Shown here in pieces: positions 10,640 to 18,490 of a stretch of DNA of 26,024 nt. The notes under the pieces were generated by a model that was not told the DNA's origin, did no database searches, and worked only from the letters and a program-made list of their open reading frames with translations. How positions within the stretch are numbered: position 1 is the stretch's first letter; each line of letters starts with the position of its first letter. A program made the position numbers and the translations under genes. The stretch is from Clostridia bacterium (GTDB lineage Bacteria > Bacillota_A > Clostridia > Christensenellales > Aristaeellaceae), in the NCBI GenBank assembly GCA_017620455.1, contig JAFZQK010000068.1:1-26024 (forward strand). The letters are read 5' to 3'.

Positions 10640-11104
10640 ATGGAAAAGATCGCATCGTTCCGGGTGGACCACACCCGGCTGCTGCCGGGGCTGTATGTGA
10701 GCCGCCGGGACGGCGGGGAGGAGCGCCCCGTCACCACTTTCGATCTGCGCTTCACCCGGCCCAACCTGGAGCCGGTGATGGACACTCCGGCGGTGCACAC
10801 CCTGGAGCACCTGGGGGCCACGTACCTGCGCAGCGGCCCGGAAAAGGACGGGATCATCTATTTCGGCCCCATGGGCTGCCGCACGGGGTTTTATCTGGTG
10901 ATGTTCGGCCGCCTGGAGGCGGAGGACGCGCTGCCCCTGGTGCGGGATATGCTCGGATTCATCCTGGCGTTTGAAGGGCCGATCCCCGGGGCCAGCCCGG
11001 AGGAATGCGGCAATTACCAGGATCAGAATCTGGATATGGCGAAATATTACGCCCGGCGGTACCTGGCGGCGCTGGAAACGCCGCAGCTCAGGTATCCGGA
11101 ATAA
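10640..11104 (+). CDS. luxS: S-ribosylhomocysteine lyase (autoinducer-2 synthesis)
   Basis: Cleaves S-ribosylhomocysteine to homocysteine and DPD, the precursor of autoinducer-2, completing the activated methyl cycle. The 154 residues hold every hallmark. HTLEH at 53-57 supplies two metal-binding histidines (53, 57) and catalytic Glu56. GPMGCRTGFYL carries catalytic Cys80. ECGNYQDQNL contains the third metal ligand, Cys123. An N-terminal SFRVDHTRLLPGLY segment is also typical. GGAGGAAGG lies just before the ATG. A strong promoter of its own is upstream. No pfs (nucleosidase) gene is adjacent. Whether the organism signals with AI-2 or only recycles homocysteine cannot be told. Confidence 0.97.
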   Translation: MEKIASFRVDHTRLLPGLYVSRRDGGEERPVTTFDLRFTRPNLEPVMDTPAVHTLEHLGATYLRSGPEKDGIIYFGPMGCRTGFYLVMFGRLEAEDALPLVRDMLGFILAFEGPIPGASPEECGNYQDQNLDMAKYYARRYLAALETPQLRYPE

Positions 11105-11124
11105 GCAGGAGGGGGATACGAAAG

Positions 11125-11997
11125 ATGTCGTTCTGGATCGTAACGGACGCGGCGTGCGATCTGCCGCGTGATTATGTGGAAAAAGTGGAAAAACTGGCCG
11201 TGATGCCCATGACCTACCGCATGGACGGGGCGGATCATCCCTGCGTTCCCGGGGACGAGGCTACCTGGCATCCCTTCTATGAGGCGGTGCGCGGCGGGAA
11301 GATGGCCACCACCTCCCAGGTCAGCGCCGTGGAATATCAGGAGATGTTCCGCAAGCTGGCGGGCCGGGGGGAAGAGATATTGTGCATCGTGTTTTCCTCC
11401 GGCCTGTCCGGCACGTATCAGGCGGCGCTGCTGGCCCAGAGCATGACCTCGGAGGAGATCCCCGGGGCCAAGATCGTGGTGGTGGATTCCCTGTGCGCCT
11501 CCGTGGGCCAGGGCCTGTTCGTGCATTACGCCATCGAAAAGCGGGCCGCGGGCATGAGCATCGACGAGACTGCCCGCTGGCTGGTGGATAACCGCCAGCG
11601 GTTCAACCACTGGTTCACCGTGGCGGATCTGGATACACTCCGGCGGGGCGGCCGGGTCAGCGCCACGGCGGCGTTCATGGGCAGCATGCTGAATATCAAG
11701 CCCGTGCTGCACGTGGATTACGAGGGGAAGCTGATCCCCATGGAAAAGGTGCAGGGACGGAAAAAATCCCTGAAGCGCCTGGCGGAAAAGGTGGCGGAGC
11801 GGGCCAATCCCAAAGCGGGGCAGACCCTGTTCATCGGCCACGGCGACTGCCGGGCGGACGCGGAATACACCCTGGAGGCCATCCGCGCCCTGGGCTTCGA
11901 GCCGGAGCACGTTATGATCGCCCCCATCGGGGCCATCATCGGCGCCCATTCCGGGCCGGGCACCCTGGCGGTATTCTTCCTGGGGGACGACCGGTGA
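11125..11997 (+). CDS. DegV family fatty-acid-binding protein
   Basis: A 290-residue DegV (FakB-like) protein. Members bind a fatty acid and, in characterised cases, present it to the kinase FakA for phosphorylation and entry into phospholipids. Landmarks are IVTDAACDLP at the N-terminus, the TTSQVSAVEY segment with the lipid headgroup-binding TSQ, the FSSGLSGTYQAA loop and the C-terminal HSGPGTLAVFFLG. AGGAGGGGG sits 9 bases before the ATG at 11125; the frame runs upstream into luxS but without homology. It follows luxS by 20 bases and overlaps the next gene by four bases. No FakA gene is in the window. Confidence 0.93.
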   Translation: MSFWIVTDAACDLPRDYVEKVEKLAVMPMTYRMDGADHPCVPGDEATWHPFYEAVRGGKMATTSQVSAVEYQEMFRKLAGRGEEILCIVFSSGLSGTYQAALLAQSMTSEEIPGAKIVVVDSLCASVGQGLFVHYAIEKRAAGMSIDETARWLVDNRQRFNHWFTVADLDTLRRGGRVSATAAFMGSMLNIKPVLHVDYEGKLIPMEKVQGRKKSLKRLAEKVAERANPKAGQTLFIGHGDCRADAEYTLEAIRALGFEPEHVMIAPIGAIIGAHSGPGTLAVFFLGDDR

Positions 11998-12506
11998 TCC
12001 TGCGGCCGTATTCGCCCGGAGACGCGGAAACCATCGTATCCTGGATCCCGGATGAAAAGGCGCTGCGCCAGTGGAGCGCGGACCGTTATCCGTCCTTCCC
12101 CGTCACCGCGGCGGATATGAACGAAAAATACCTGCTCCGCAACGGCGACTGCCCGGCGGGGCAGTTTTATCCCCTGACCGCGGTGGAGGAGGAAAGCATC
12201 GCGGGCCATCTGATCCTGCGGTTCACGGACGCGGAAAGGACCGCGGCGCGCCTGGGCTTCGTGATCGTGGACAGCACCCGCCGGGGCCAGGGCCTGGGAA
12301 AGGAAATGCTGCGCCTGGCGGCGGGGTACGCCTTCGATGCGCTGGGGGCGAAGCGGCTCACTCTGGGGGTGTTTGAAAACAACCCGGCGGCGTACCGCTG
12401 CTACCGCGCTGCGGGCCTCCGGGAGATCCCGGATCTGCCGCCCACCGGATATACCGTCATGGGCGAAACCTGGAAGTGCGTTGAAATGGAAATGCTCCGG
12501 GCGTGA
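11994..12506 (+). CDS. GNAT family N-acetyltransferase (RimJ/RimL-like)
   Basis: A 170-residue acetyltransferase. LGFVIVDSTRRGQGLGKEMLRLA holds the acetyl-CoA loop (RRGQGLG), and LGVFENNPAAYRCYRAAGL is the highly conserved NxxAxxxYxxxGF-type C-terminal motif. The overall pattern fits the RimJ/RimL-like branch, whose substrates vary from protein N-termini to small amines. The start is GTG at 11994, overlapping the degV TGA by four bases (GTGA), so it is translationally coupled. It is the last gene before the shared terminator at 12558-12593. Confidence 0.88.
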   Translation: MILRPYSPGDAETIVSWIPDEKALRQWSADRYPSFPVTAADMNEKYLLRNGDCPAGQFYPLTAVEEESIAGHLILRFTDAERTAARLGFVIVDSTRRGQGLGKEMLRLAAGYAFDALGAKRLTLGVFENNPAAYRCYRAAGLREIPDLPPTGYTVMGETWKCVEMEMLRA

Positions 12507-12557
12507 CGGGACGGGGAGCATCCCGGCGCGGCGGGCGACGGCAACAAGCAAAATAAT

Positions 12558-12593
12558 GCCCCGGGGGAGAACGTTGGCGTTTTCCCCCGGGGC
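12558..12593. terminator. Bidirectional intrinsic terminator between convergent operons
   Basis: Perfect 11-base stem (GCCCCGGGGGA paired with TCCCCCGGGGC, 14-base loop). On the + strand TTCTGTATTTGTTT follows, on the - strand ATTATTTTG follows. It sits between the GNAT gene on + and the NYN gene on -, so it probably ends both transcripts. Confidence 0.85.
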
Positions 12594-12654
12594 TTCTGTA
12601 TTTGTTTGAATGCGATCCTGCTGCCCTTTCCGGTCCGGAAGAAACGCGCGAAGA

Positions 12655-13656
12655 TTACAGCATTTTCACCAGGATATTTTTCTGCTCGTCCGTTTCCAGG
12701 GCCAGCAGCTTTTCTTTTTCCATCTGGCGCAGCACGTCGGAGAAGCGCTTGAAGCCGATGGCGCGTTCGGAATAATCGGGGTAGGCGGCCTGGATGTCGG
12801 CCTTGAGGATGGAGGGGTTCACCCGCTCGAAGCCGTCGTCCTTGTAGTGCTGAAGCTGTTCGGTGAAGGCGGCGCGCCAGGTGTCCGGGGTGAGCTGCCG
12901 CTTGCCGGCGGCGTCGTCCGGGGCGTCGGCGTTCAGGGACACCAGCATGTTGTAATTGTCGTTTTTCACCCGGATGGTGCCGAACTGGGCGGCCAGCTTG
13001 TTCAGCAGCTTGCCGAAGGACGCGCAGCCGAAGGCTTTTTCGTTGAAATCCGGCCGCAGGCGCAGCAGCACGCCCTTGAGCTCGCTGGCGTACATGTCGT
13101 CCTCGTCGGTCTGCTCGCTGAGGATGCCCTCCAGCAGCTTGTTGAGGCCCGCGGCGTCCAACGGCTCGTCCTTGGCGGGCTTGCGGCTGACGCGCTTGCC
13201 GTTGCGGCTGACGGAGGAGCTGACGGTCTCCAGGAACTGGAATTCGTTGCAGGCGTTGATGAAAATGCTGCTGGCCACCTCGCTGCGGCTGATGCCCAGG
13301 ACGAATTTGCCCATGCTCTTGAGGCGCCCCACCAGCGGCGTATAATCGCTGTCGCCGCTGACGATGCAGAAGGAATCGATCAGGGGGTTCGTATAAGCCA
13401 CCTCCAGGGCGTCCAGCACCAGCATGATGTCGGCGTTGTTTTTCTGGGCGTAGCCGTAGCGGATGGAGGGCACGACGGTGAAGGTGTTCGACAGAAGCAC
13501 TTCTTTCAGGTCGCTGAACCGGTCGGTATAGCCGTATACCTTGCCCAGCAGGATGTCACCCCGGATCTTCACTTTGTCCAGGATGCTGTTCAGGGTGGGG
13601 GCCTTGGCCCCGCAGTTTTCCAAATCCACGAATAATGCGAAACGGGATGTGCTCAA
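12655..13656 (-). CDS. NYN domain RNase with two OST-HTH (LOTUS)-like domains
   Basis: A 333-residue predicted RNA-processing or RNA-degrading protein. The N-terminal NYN (PIN-like, LabA/DUF88) nuclease domain spans about residues 5-145, with acidic metal-site residues Asp11 and Asn14 (FVDLENCG), Asp76 (NNADIMLVLD) and Asp102/Asp104 (CIVSGDSDYTPL). After a basic linker (NGKRVSRKPAK), residues about 168-242 and 256-333 look like two OST-HTH domains, each ending in a short strand region (IRVKNDNYNMLVSL; LLALETDEQKNILVKML). OST-HTH domains are known RNA binders, some recognising G-rich or G-quadruplex RNA. The start is TTG at 13656, supported by AAGGAGG 7-8 bases upstream; no ATG fits. It is the last gene of the uvrC operon. 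Confidence 0.88.
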   Translation of the reverse strand: MSTSRFALFVDLENCGAKAPTLNSILDKVKIRGDILLGKVYGYTDRFSDLKEVLLSNTFTVVPSIRYGYAQKNNADIMLVLDALEVAYTNPLIDSFCIVSGDSDYTPLVGRLKSMGKFVLGISRSEVASSIFINACNEFQFLETVSSSVSRNGKRVSRKPAKDEPLDAAGLNKLLEGILSEQTDEDDMYASELKGVLLRLRPDFNEKAFGCASFGKLLNKLAAQFGTIRVKNDNYNMLVSLNADAPDDAAGKRQLTPDTWRAAFTEQLQHYKDDGFERVNPSILKADIQAAYPDYSERAIGFKRFSDVLRQMEKEKLLALETDEQKNILVKML

Positions 13657-13682
13657 AATGGCTCCTCCTTATGGTTTCATCG

Positions 13683-14171
13683 TTAATAGTCAAAATCGTT
13701 GTTTTTCACGCGGATGGTTTCCGTCAGCGTTTCGTCCCGGTAGGGCTTCCGGACCTCGATCAGGTTCAGCACGGTGTAGCCCTTGGCGCGCAGGAAGGCA
13801 ATCATGCCGTCGTTGTTGGGATGAACGAAATTGTATACCGTGTCTTCCCCCATGGAGCGGGCGGTTTCCTCTGCCTTTTCAAACAGCAGCGACGCCGCGC
13901 CCTGCCGCCGGTACTCCGGGCGGACAAAGAGGTGCTCCACCCACAGCACACCTTCCTCGATGCGCAGCACCATGTAACCCGCCAGCGCGCCGTCGTCCTC
14001 CACGGCGAAAACGGGCCAGCCCTTGTGCAGGTATTCCTGCATTTCCTCCAGGGCGTCCGGCACGTCCGGTTCGGACGCAATGCCCTTATATCCCCGCAGC
14101 GTCACCCGGAAATCCGCCAGCAGCACCGCCGCGTCGGCGGCTTGGGAATCGTCAATCCGTATCAGTCGCAT
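13683..14171 (-). CDS. GNAT family N-acetyltransferase
   Basis: A 162-residue acetyltransferase. LWVEHLFVRPEYRRQGAASLLFEKAEE contains the acetyl-CoA loop (RRQGAA). The NFVHPNNDGMIAFLRAKGYTVLNLIEVRK segment is the conserved C-terminal strand-helix, with the HPNN...FLRAKGY pattern seen in a Firmicutes subgroup of unknown substrate. GGGAGGA lies about 6 bases before the ATG. The stop is 26 bases upstream of the NYN gene start on the same strand, so the two are probably co-transcribed. Confidence 0.88.
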   Translation of the reverse strand: MRLIRIDDSQAADAAVLLADFRVTLRGYKGIASEPDVPDALEEMQEYLHKGWPVFAVEDDGALAGYMVLRIEEGVLWVEHLFVRPEYRRQGAASLLFEKAEETARSMGEDTVYNFVHPNNDGMIAFLRAKGYTVLNLIEVRKPYRDETLTETIRVKNNDFDY

Positions 14172-14264
14172 GCTCGTCCTCCCGGTTCCTGTTCCAATTT
14201 CGTTTTCCTGATGGATTTTACGGACTTGAATGATTACAGCGGCGCCGGAAAGGTTTGTCCCCGA

Positions 14265-14675
14265 TCAGCAGATCACGGTCTGCCAGGCAAATGGCAGTAA
14301 ATCCCTGGCCTTGACCTTGATCAGCTTGCCCTGTTCATCATTGACGATCACCCGGATGTCCGGGCAGTACTCGAACAGCATCTGACGGCAGTTCCCGCAG
14401 GGCGGGATCACGCCGTTCACGTGCTTTTCGTGCACGGCCACGATGGTGTCAAATTCCCGTTCCCCGGCGGAAATGGCCATGCCCATGGTAACGTACTCGG
14501 CGCAAGCGCCGTGGATGCCGTCGCAGTTGACGCCCTGATAGATATGGCCGCTTTTACACAGCAGGGCACAGCCCACGGTGTGGTTGTATACGCCGTCATC
14601 ATAATTTGCGGCAAGCACTTCCAGCCCCTTGGAGATGAGCAGATGGTCCGTTTCGGTCAAATCATACCGTTCCAC
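14265..14675 (-). CDS. Cytidine deaminase family protein
   Basis: A 136-residue zinc deaminase of the small tetrameric type. The zinc and catalytic motif is GACAEYVTMG (Cys as first zinc ligand plus catalytic Glu, as in Bacillus-type cytidine deaminase), and the remaining ligands are in PPCGNCRQML. Deamination of cytidine/deoxycytidine is the default expectation. However, the CAEYVTMG context, instead of the usual CAERTAL, is closer to blasticidin-S deaminase-like members, so a modified cytosine substrate is possible. The start is GTG at 14675 with AGGAGGG 8 bases upstream. It overlaps uvrC by 14 bases, so translation is coupled to it. Confidence 0.88.
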   Translation of the reverse strand: MERYDLTETDHLLISKGLEVLAANYDDGVYNHTVGCALLCKSGHIYQGVNCDGIHGACAEYVTMGMAISAGEREFDTIVAVHEKHVNGVIPPCGNCRQMLFEYCPDIRVIVNDEQGKLIKVKARDLLPFAWQTVIC

Positions 14676-16524
14676 GCCCTTGACCCTCCTGATTCTCTCC
14701 CTCGTCCGGATGCGCCCAGGCGTACACGGCCTCTGCAGCCGGGGCGTTCATGCCGGGCACCTTCCGCAGCGCTTCCAAATCCGCTTCTTTGATGGCCTTG
14801 ACGGATTTGAAATACTGCAGCAGCGCCCGCCGCCGATTCGGGCCCACCCCGGGAATGTCCTCCAGGGCGCTGTGGACGGACGCCTTCCCCCGCAGACCCC
14901 GGTGATAGGTGATGGCGAAGCGGTGGGCTTCGTCGCGGATGCGCTGGATCAGGTGCAGGGCGGGGGAATGATGGTCGATGAGGATGCTGTCCTCCCGTCC
15001 GGGGAGGAAAATCTCCTCCAGCCGCTTGGCCAGGCCGAACATGGGCACGTCCGCGCCCACTTCCAGCATGGCCTTCCGGGCGAAGGAAAGCTGCTCCGGC
15101 CCGCCGTCGATGAGCACCAGATCGGGAAGCGGCCAGCGGTCCTTTTCGTCCTGCGCAAAGCAGCGGCGGAACCGGCGGGAGAGCACCTCGTTCATGGCGG
15201 CGAAATCGTTGGCGCCCTCAAAGCTCTTGATCCGGTAATGCCGGTATTCCTTGGGCGCGGGCTCGCCGTCCAGGAAAACCACCATGGAGGCCACGTTCTG
15301 TTGCCCCTGGGTGTTCGATATGTCATAGCCCTCGATGCGCCGGGGCACGGTGTCCAGCCCGATGCACCGGGCCAGCTCCTCCACGGCCCCCACGGTGCGC
15401 TCGTAATGCACCTGCTTTTTCGCATTGCGCTTTTCCAGGGCGTCCCGGGCGTTCTTTTCCGCCAGCAGGGTCAGCGCCCGCTTGTCTCCCCGCTGGGGCA
15501 CGGTGAGGGTCACCGCGCCGCCCCGGAGCCTGCGCAGCCAGTCCGTGAGATCGGCGCCGATCTCCTCCGGCAGCCCCGGGCAGAGCACCTCCCGGGCCGG
15601 GCGGCGGTCGTCGCCGTAAAACTGCACGATGAAATCGAACAGCACTTCGCCCGGGTCCTCTTTCCCTTCCCGGGGCAGGGGAAAGGAATCGCCCCCCACC
15701 ATTTTGCCGCCCCGGACGTACATCACCTGGGCCATGGCGTCCAGGCCGTCCTGGGCGACGGCGAACACGTCCTGCTCCGCCCCGCTGGTCTGAATGGCCT
15801 GCTGGCGCTGCATGAGGCCCTGAATGTCCCGCAGCTGGTCCCGCAGCCGGGCGGCCTTTTCAAACTGCAGCGCCGCGGCGGCGGCCCGCATGTCCTGCTC
15901 GATCCCCGCGGTCACGTCCTGATACCGGCCCTCCAGGAAGCGGAGCACCCGCTGCACCACGGCGCGGTATTCCTCCTCCGTGCACTTGCCGCAGCAGGGC
16001 CCCAGGCACCGGCCGATCTCATAGTTCATGCAGGGGCGCCGGGGCCCGTGCTCCGGCAGGCGGTGGCTGCAGGTGCGCAGGGGGAAGAGCTTTTTGAGCG
16101 CCTCCAGTACCTCCCTCACCGCCGTGGCCCCGATGTAGGGGCCGAAATACCGCCCGCCGTCCGCCTCCTGCCGCCGGGCCAGGGCCACCCGGGGAAACGG
16201 CTCCCGCAGGTCCAGACGGATGTAGGGATAGTGCTTGTCGTCCTTGAGCAGGATGTTGTAGTAGGGCCTGTGCAGCTTGATCAGGTTGCACTCCAGGATC
16301 AGCGCCTCCAGATTGGTGCGGCACAGAAGGATATCGAAATCATCCACATGCGAAACCATGGCCGCCACCTTCGGGGTATGGTCGCGGCCATGGAAATAGC
16401 TGCGCACGCGGTTTTTCAGGTTCACCGCCTTGCCCACGTAAATGATCTTCCCGTTTTCCTTCATCTGGTAGCATCCGGGAGAATCGGGAAGCAGCTTCAG
16501 CTTCTGCGCGATGATCTCGTTCAT
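14662..16524 (-). CDS. uvrC: Excinuclease ABC subunit C
   Basis: Nucleotide excision repair nuclease that cuts on both sides of a lesion once UvrAB has loaded. The 620 residues have the full architecture. The N-terminal GIY-YIG nuclease is at about 12-90 (PGCYQMKENGKIIYVGKAVNLKNR). A cysteine cluster, CMNYEIGRCLGPCCGKC, follows. The UvrB-binding UVR motif is near 205-240 (LQFEKAARLRDQLRDI). The RNase H-like nuclease is marked by GYDISNTQGQ, LVLIDGGPEQL and RDEAHRFAITYHR. A C-terminal tandem helix-hairpin-helix (LEDIPGVGPNRRRALL; LRKVPGMNAPAAEAVY) completes it. The start at 16524 is chosen by homology (MNEIIAQKLKLLPDSPGCY); the ribosome binding site there is weak, and the DUF1292 stop is 14 bases upstream. 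Confidence 0.96.
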   Translation of the reverse strand: MNEIIAQKLKLLPDSPGCYQMKENGKIIYVGKAVNLKNRVRSYFHGRDHTPKVAAMVSHVDDFDILLCRTNLEALILECNLIKLHRPYYNILLKDDKHYPYIRLDLREPFPRVALARRQEADGGRYFGPYIGATAVREVLEALKKLFPLRTCSHRLPEHGPRRPCMNYEIGRCLGPCCGKCTEEEYRAVVQRVLRFLEGRYQDVTAGIEQDMRAAAAALQFEKAARLRDQLRDIQGLMQRQQAIQTSGAEQDVFAVAQDGLDAMAQVMYVRGGKMVGGDSFPLPREGKEDPGEVLFDFIVQFYGDDRRPAREVLCPGLPEEIGADLTDWLRRLRGGAVTLTVPQRGDKRALTLLAEKNARDALEKRNAKKQVHYERTVGAVEELARCIGLDTVPRRIEGYDISNTQGQQNVASMVVFLDGEPAPKEYRHYRIKSFEGANDFAAMNEVLSRRFRRCFAQDEKDRWPLPDLVLIDGGPEQLSFARKAMLEVGADVPMFGLAKRLEEIFLPGREDSILIDHHSPALHLIQRIRDEAHRFAITYHRGLRGKASVHSALEDIPGVGPNRRRALLQYFKSVKAIKEADLEALRKVPGMNAPAAEAVYAWAHPDEGENQEGQGRGTV

Positions 16525-16538
16525 GGGGATCCCCAGGA

Positions 16539-16835
16539 TCAGTCTTCGCCGTCCGCGTCGTCGTCGAATACGCTCTCCGCCACCTGCACCAGCTGGTCCA
16601 TCAGGTCCTCGTCCACGGGAACGAATTCTTCCATGTCCTCTTCGCCCTCGCCCTCCAGGGGCTGCACCTTCATCACGTAGTGGGACGGCTCCTCGCCTTC
16701 GGGCAGATCGCACTTGTCGCTGAGCAGCACGTATTCATCCCCGTTGTAGAAGAAATAGCGCTCCACGCACAGGCGGATCTGTTCGCCGTCGTCGCCTTCC
16801 AGCTCGATGATGTCCAGTTCCTCGTCGTTGGCCAT
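16539..16835 (-). CDS. DUF1292 domain protein
   Basis: A 98-residue, strongly acidic cytoplasmic protein of the DUF1292 (YrzB-like) family common in Firmicutes; its function is unknown. The core is a small beta-rich domain with DIIELEGDDGEQIRLCVERYFFYNGDEYVLLSD, followed by YVMKVQPLEGEGEEDMEEFVPVDEDL and a C-terminal acidic tail (DDDADGED). AAAGGAGGG is 7 bases before the ATG. It is the first gene of the uvrC operon, behind the promoter at 16879-16907. In other Firmicutes DUF1292 genes often sit by yrrK/yrzL genes; here the partner is uvrC. Confidence 0.9.
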   Translation of the reverse strand: MANDEELDIIELEGDDGEQIRLCVERYFFYNGDEYVLLSDKCDLPEGEEPSHYVMKVQPLEGEGEEDMEEFVPVDEDLMDQLVQVAESVFDDDADGED

Positions 16836-16878
16836 CGTTTCAACCCTCCTTTATTTCCGGCAGCACCGGAACGTACCT

Positions 16879-16907
16879 ATTATATCCCATATCCCGGAAA
16901 AGCACAA
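16879..16907 (-). promoter_or_regulatory. Promoter of the DUF1292-uvrC operon
   Basis: Read on the - strand, a perfect TATAAT (16884-16879) stands 17 bases from a weak -35 TTGTGC (16907-16902). It is 44 bases upstream of the DUF1292 ATG. The weak -35 suggests modest expression or help from an activator. Confidence 0.65.
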
Positions 16908-16962
16908 GCGGCCCGGGAAAACGGCGGCCCGGAGAAGCGCGCGCCGCCGCAGCGGATAAAAA

Positions 16963-16988
16963 AGCGAAGGGCCCGCGGGCCCTTCGCT
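16963..16988 (-). terminator. Intrinsic terminator of the Cys/His repeat protein gene
   Basis: A near-perfect palindrome (AGCGAAGGGCCC / GGGCCCTTCGCT around CG) with a run of six T on the - strand immediately after it. It is 30 bases past the stop of the secreted repeat protein gene, so that gene is a single transcription unit. Confidence 0.85.
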
Positions 16989-17018
16989 GCAATCCGGGGA
17001 TAAATTCAAGGTCTTGTC

Positions 17019-18470
17019 TCAGTCGATCAGCGCAAGCATCTGCTGGAGCAGCTGCTGATGCGGGACGGAATTGTACGCCAGATCCCGGAACGCGGGGCTG
17101 TAGGAATAATTGCAGCGGCTGCAGAAGTAAAGCACCAGCTGATCGTCGTCGCCGAAGTATTCCTGGATGTTCATGGGCTCGCGGCGCTGCAGGGCCAGGG
17201 AACGCAGATCCTCGGGCTCATACTTGTTCAGATCGGTGATCTGGTTCAGGATGGTGAAGAATTCATAGGTGATCTTGATGGTGTTGCTGGCCAGGGTGTA
17301 ATCCACGGTCAGCTCGTCGTCCACGATGCTCAGCGTCACCTTGCCCACGATATCCGTGTTGGAGGCAACCAGCTCGTATTCCACCTTGCTGCCCGGGGCA
17401 TCCTTGATGGCCTGGACGCTGAAGGGCGTGTACATATACCACAGATCCGTCACGTTGGGATAGAGGATGGTGCTGCTGTCCCGCAGCCGGGGGCCGAAGG
17501 CGCAGACGGTGTTGTTCGGCTTGGTGATGCTGTCCAGCTTCACGGTCTTGGTGTGGGCGGGATTGTTCTTGCAGGTGTAGACCATTTCGCCGGGCGCGGT
17601 CCAGGTGGGCTGCTTGGTCACCTTGCCGGCATCCCAATCGTGGCCGGTGGCGGGGATATCTTTGGTTTCCTTATGGCTGGAATCGCGCTTGCAGGTGCGG
17701 GTCTGGACGCCCTTTTCGGTGCAGGTGGGCTGCTTGGTGACGGCCCATTCGCCCCAATCGTGGCCCAGGGGATCGATGTCCTTGGTTTCCTTATGGTTGG
17801 AATCGCGCTTACAGACGCGCTCCTGGCTGCCCTTGGCGGCGCAGGTGGGCTCCTTCACGGTGCTCCAGTTGCCCCAGTCGTGGCCCAGGGCCGGCAGGGT
17901 CTTGGTTTCCACCTTGGTGCCGCAGACGGTGCACTTGCGGGCCTGTTCGCCTTCCGCGGTGCAGGTGGGCTCTTTGGTGGTTTCCCAGTTGCCCGGTTTA
18001 TGGGCGACCATGGGAATGACTTCGGAGGCGTTTTCCAGGTTGCAGCGCTTGCAGACCTGCTTCTTGAAGCCGGTGGCGGTGCAGGTGGCTTCGGTCACGG
18101 TGACCCATTCGAACTCGTGGCCCAGGGCCTTGGGATAATCCGTCGCGGTATGATGCGGATTATTCTTGCATTCCCGGTGGCGTTCGCCCGCTTCGGTGCA
18201 GGTGGGCGCCTTGTCGATGACCCACTCGCCCCAGTCGTGCTTGGTCATATCCGATTCGCCGACGTTTTCTTCCTTGGTGGCGCCGCAGATCGTGCAGGTG
18301 TACTTATACCGTGCGGGATGATCGCAGTTGGCATCCAGGATTTTCGTGCCTTCATCCCATACGTGGGCGCCGATGTGCTCGTCCGCCAGCGCGGCGGCGC
18401 AAACGCACACAAGCGTTGCCGCAAGAACCAGGAATAAGAGAACCTTGCCGTAGCGATTGAGCCTGTTCAT
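17019..18470 (-). CDS. Secreted protein with seven Cys/His-rich tandem repeats
   Basis: A 483-residue exported protein of unknown function. Residues 1-29 are a Sec signal peptide (basic start, hydrophobic core, cleavage predicted after ALA before DE). Residues about 31-312 are seven degenerate repeats of 39-40 residues following HDWGxWxxxKxPTCTxxGxxxRxCKxxxxHKETKxIxxxG. The second half of each repeat is either C-x2-C (repeats 1, 3, 4) or C-x5-H (repeats 2, 5, 6, 7). Residues 313-483 form a distinct beta-rich domain (VEYELVASNTDIVGKVTLSI, ITYEFFTILNQ) with a late FCSRCNYSYS cysteine pair. No LPxTG or membrane anchor is visible. AGGAGG lies about 7 bases before the ATG. It is a monocistron with its own promoter and terminator. 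Similar repeats occur in many Clostridia surface proteins, but I know no assigned function. Confidence 0.9.
   Translation of the reverse strand: MNRLNRYGKVLLFLVLAATLVCVCAAALADEHIGAHVWDEGTKILDANCDHPARYKYTCTICGATKEENVGESDMTKHDWGEWVIDKAPTCTEAGERHRECKNNPHHTATDYPKALGHEFEWVTVTEATCTATGFKKQVCKRCNLENASEVIPMVAHKPGNWETTKEPTCTAEGEQARKCTVCGTKVETKTLPALGHDWGNWSTVKEPTCAAKGSQERVCKRDSNHKETKDIDPLGHDWGEWAVTKQPTCTEKGVQTRTCKRDSSHKETKDIPATGHDWDAGKVTKQPTWTAPGEMVYTCKNNPAHTKTVKLDSITKPNNTVCAFGPRLRDSSTILYPNVTDLWYMYTPFSVQAIKDAPGSKVEYELVASNTDIVGKVTLSIVDDELTVDYTLASNTIKITYEFFTILNQITDLNKYEPEDLRSLALQRREPMNIQEYFGDDDQLVLYFCSRCNYSYSPAFRDLAYNSVPHQQLLQQMLALID
17535..18380 (-). repeat. Tandem 117-120 bp coding repeats (seven units)
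   Basis: These encode the seven Cys/His repeats. The HDW-type start of units 2-7 recurs at protein residues 78, 118, 157, 197, 237 and 277. Units 5 and 6 are the most alike (CKRDSNHKETKDI and CKRDSSHKETKDI), suggesting the most recent duplication; unit 1 and unit 7 are the most diverged. Confidence 0.85.
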
Positions 18471-18490
18471 GTTCCATCCTCCTAACTTCA

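Noticed and set aside
9410..10810. Open frame on the - strand opposite pyrB and luxS
   Set aside because: It spans two well-identified + strand genes and the promoter between them, and its product is His/Gln/Gly-rich antisense translation.
12610..13635. Open frame on the + strand opposite the NYN gene
   Set aside because: Antisense to a gene with clear catalytic residues and a strong ribosome binding site; no start signal of its own.
14629..16680. A very long open frame on the + strand opposite uvrC
   Set aside because: It mirrors uvrC, which has complete family motifs and coupled neighbours. GC-rich codon use leaves antisense frames open; the antisense product has no recognisable motif.
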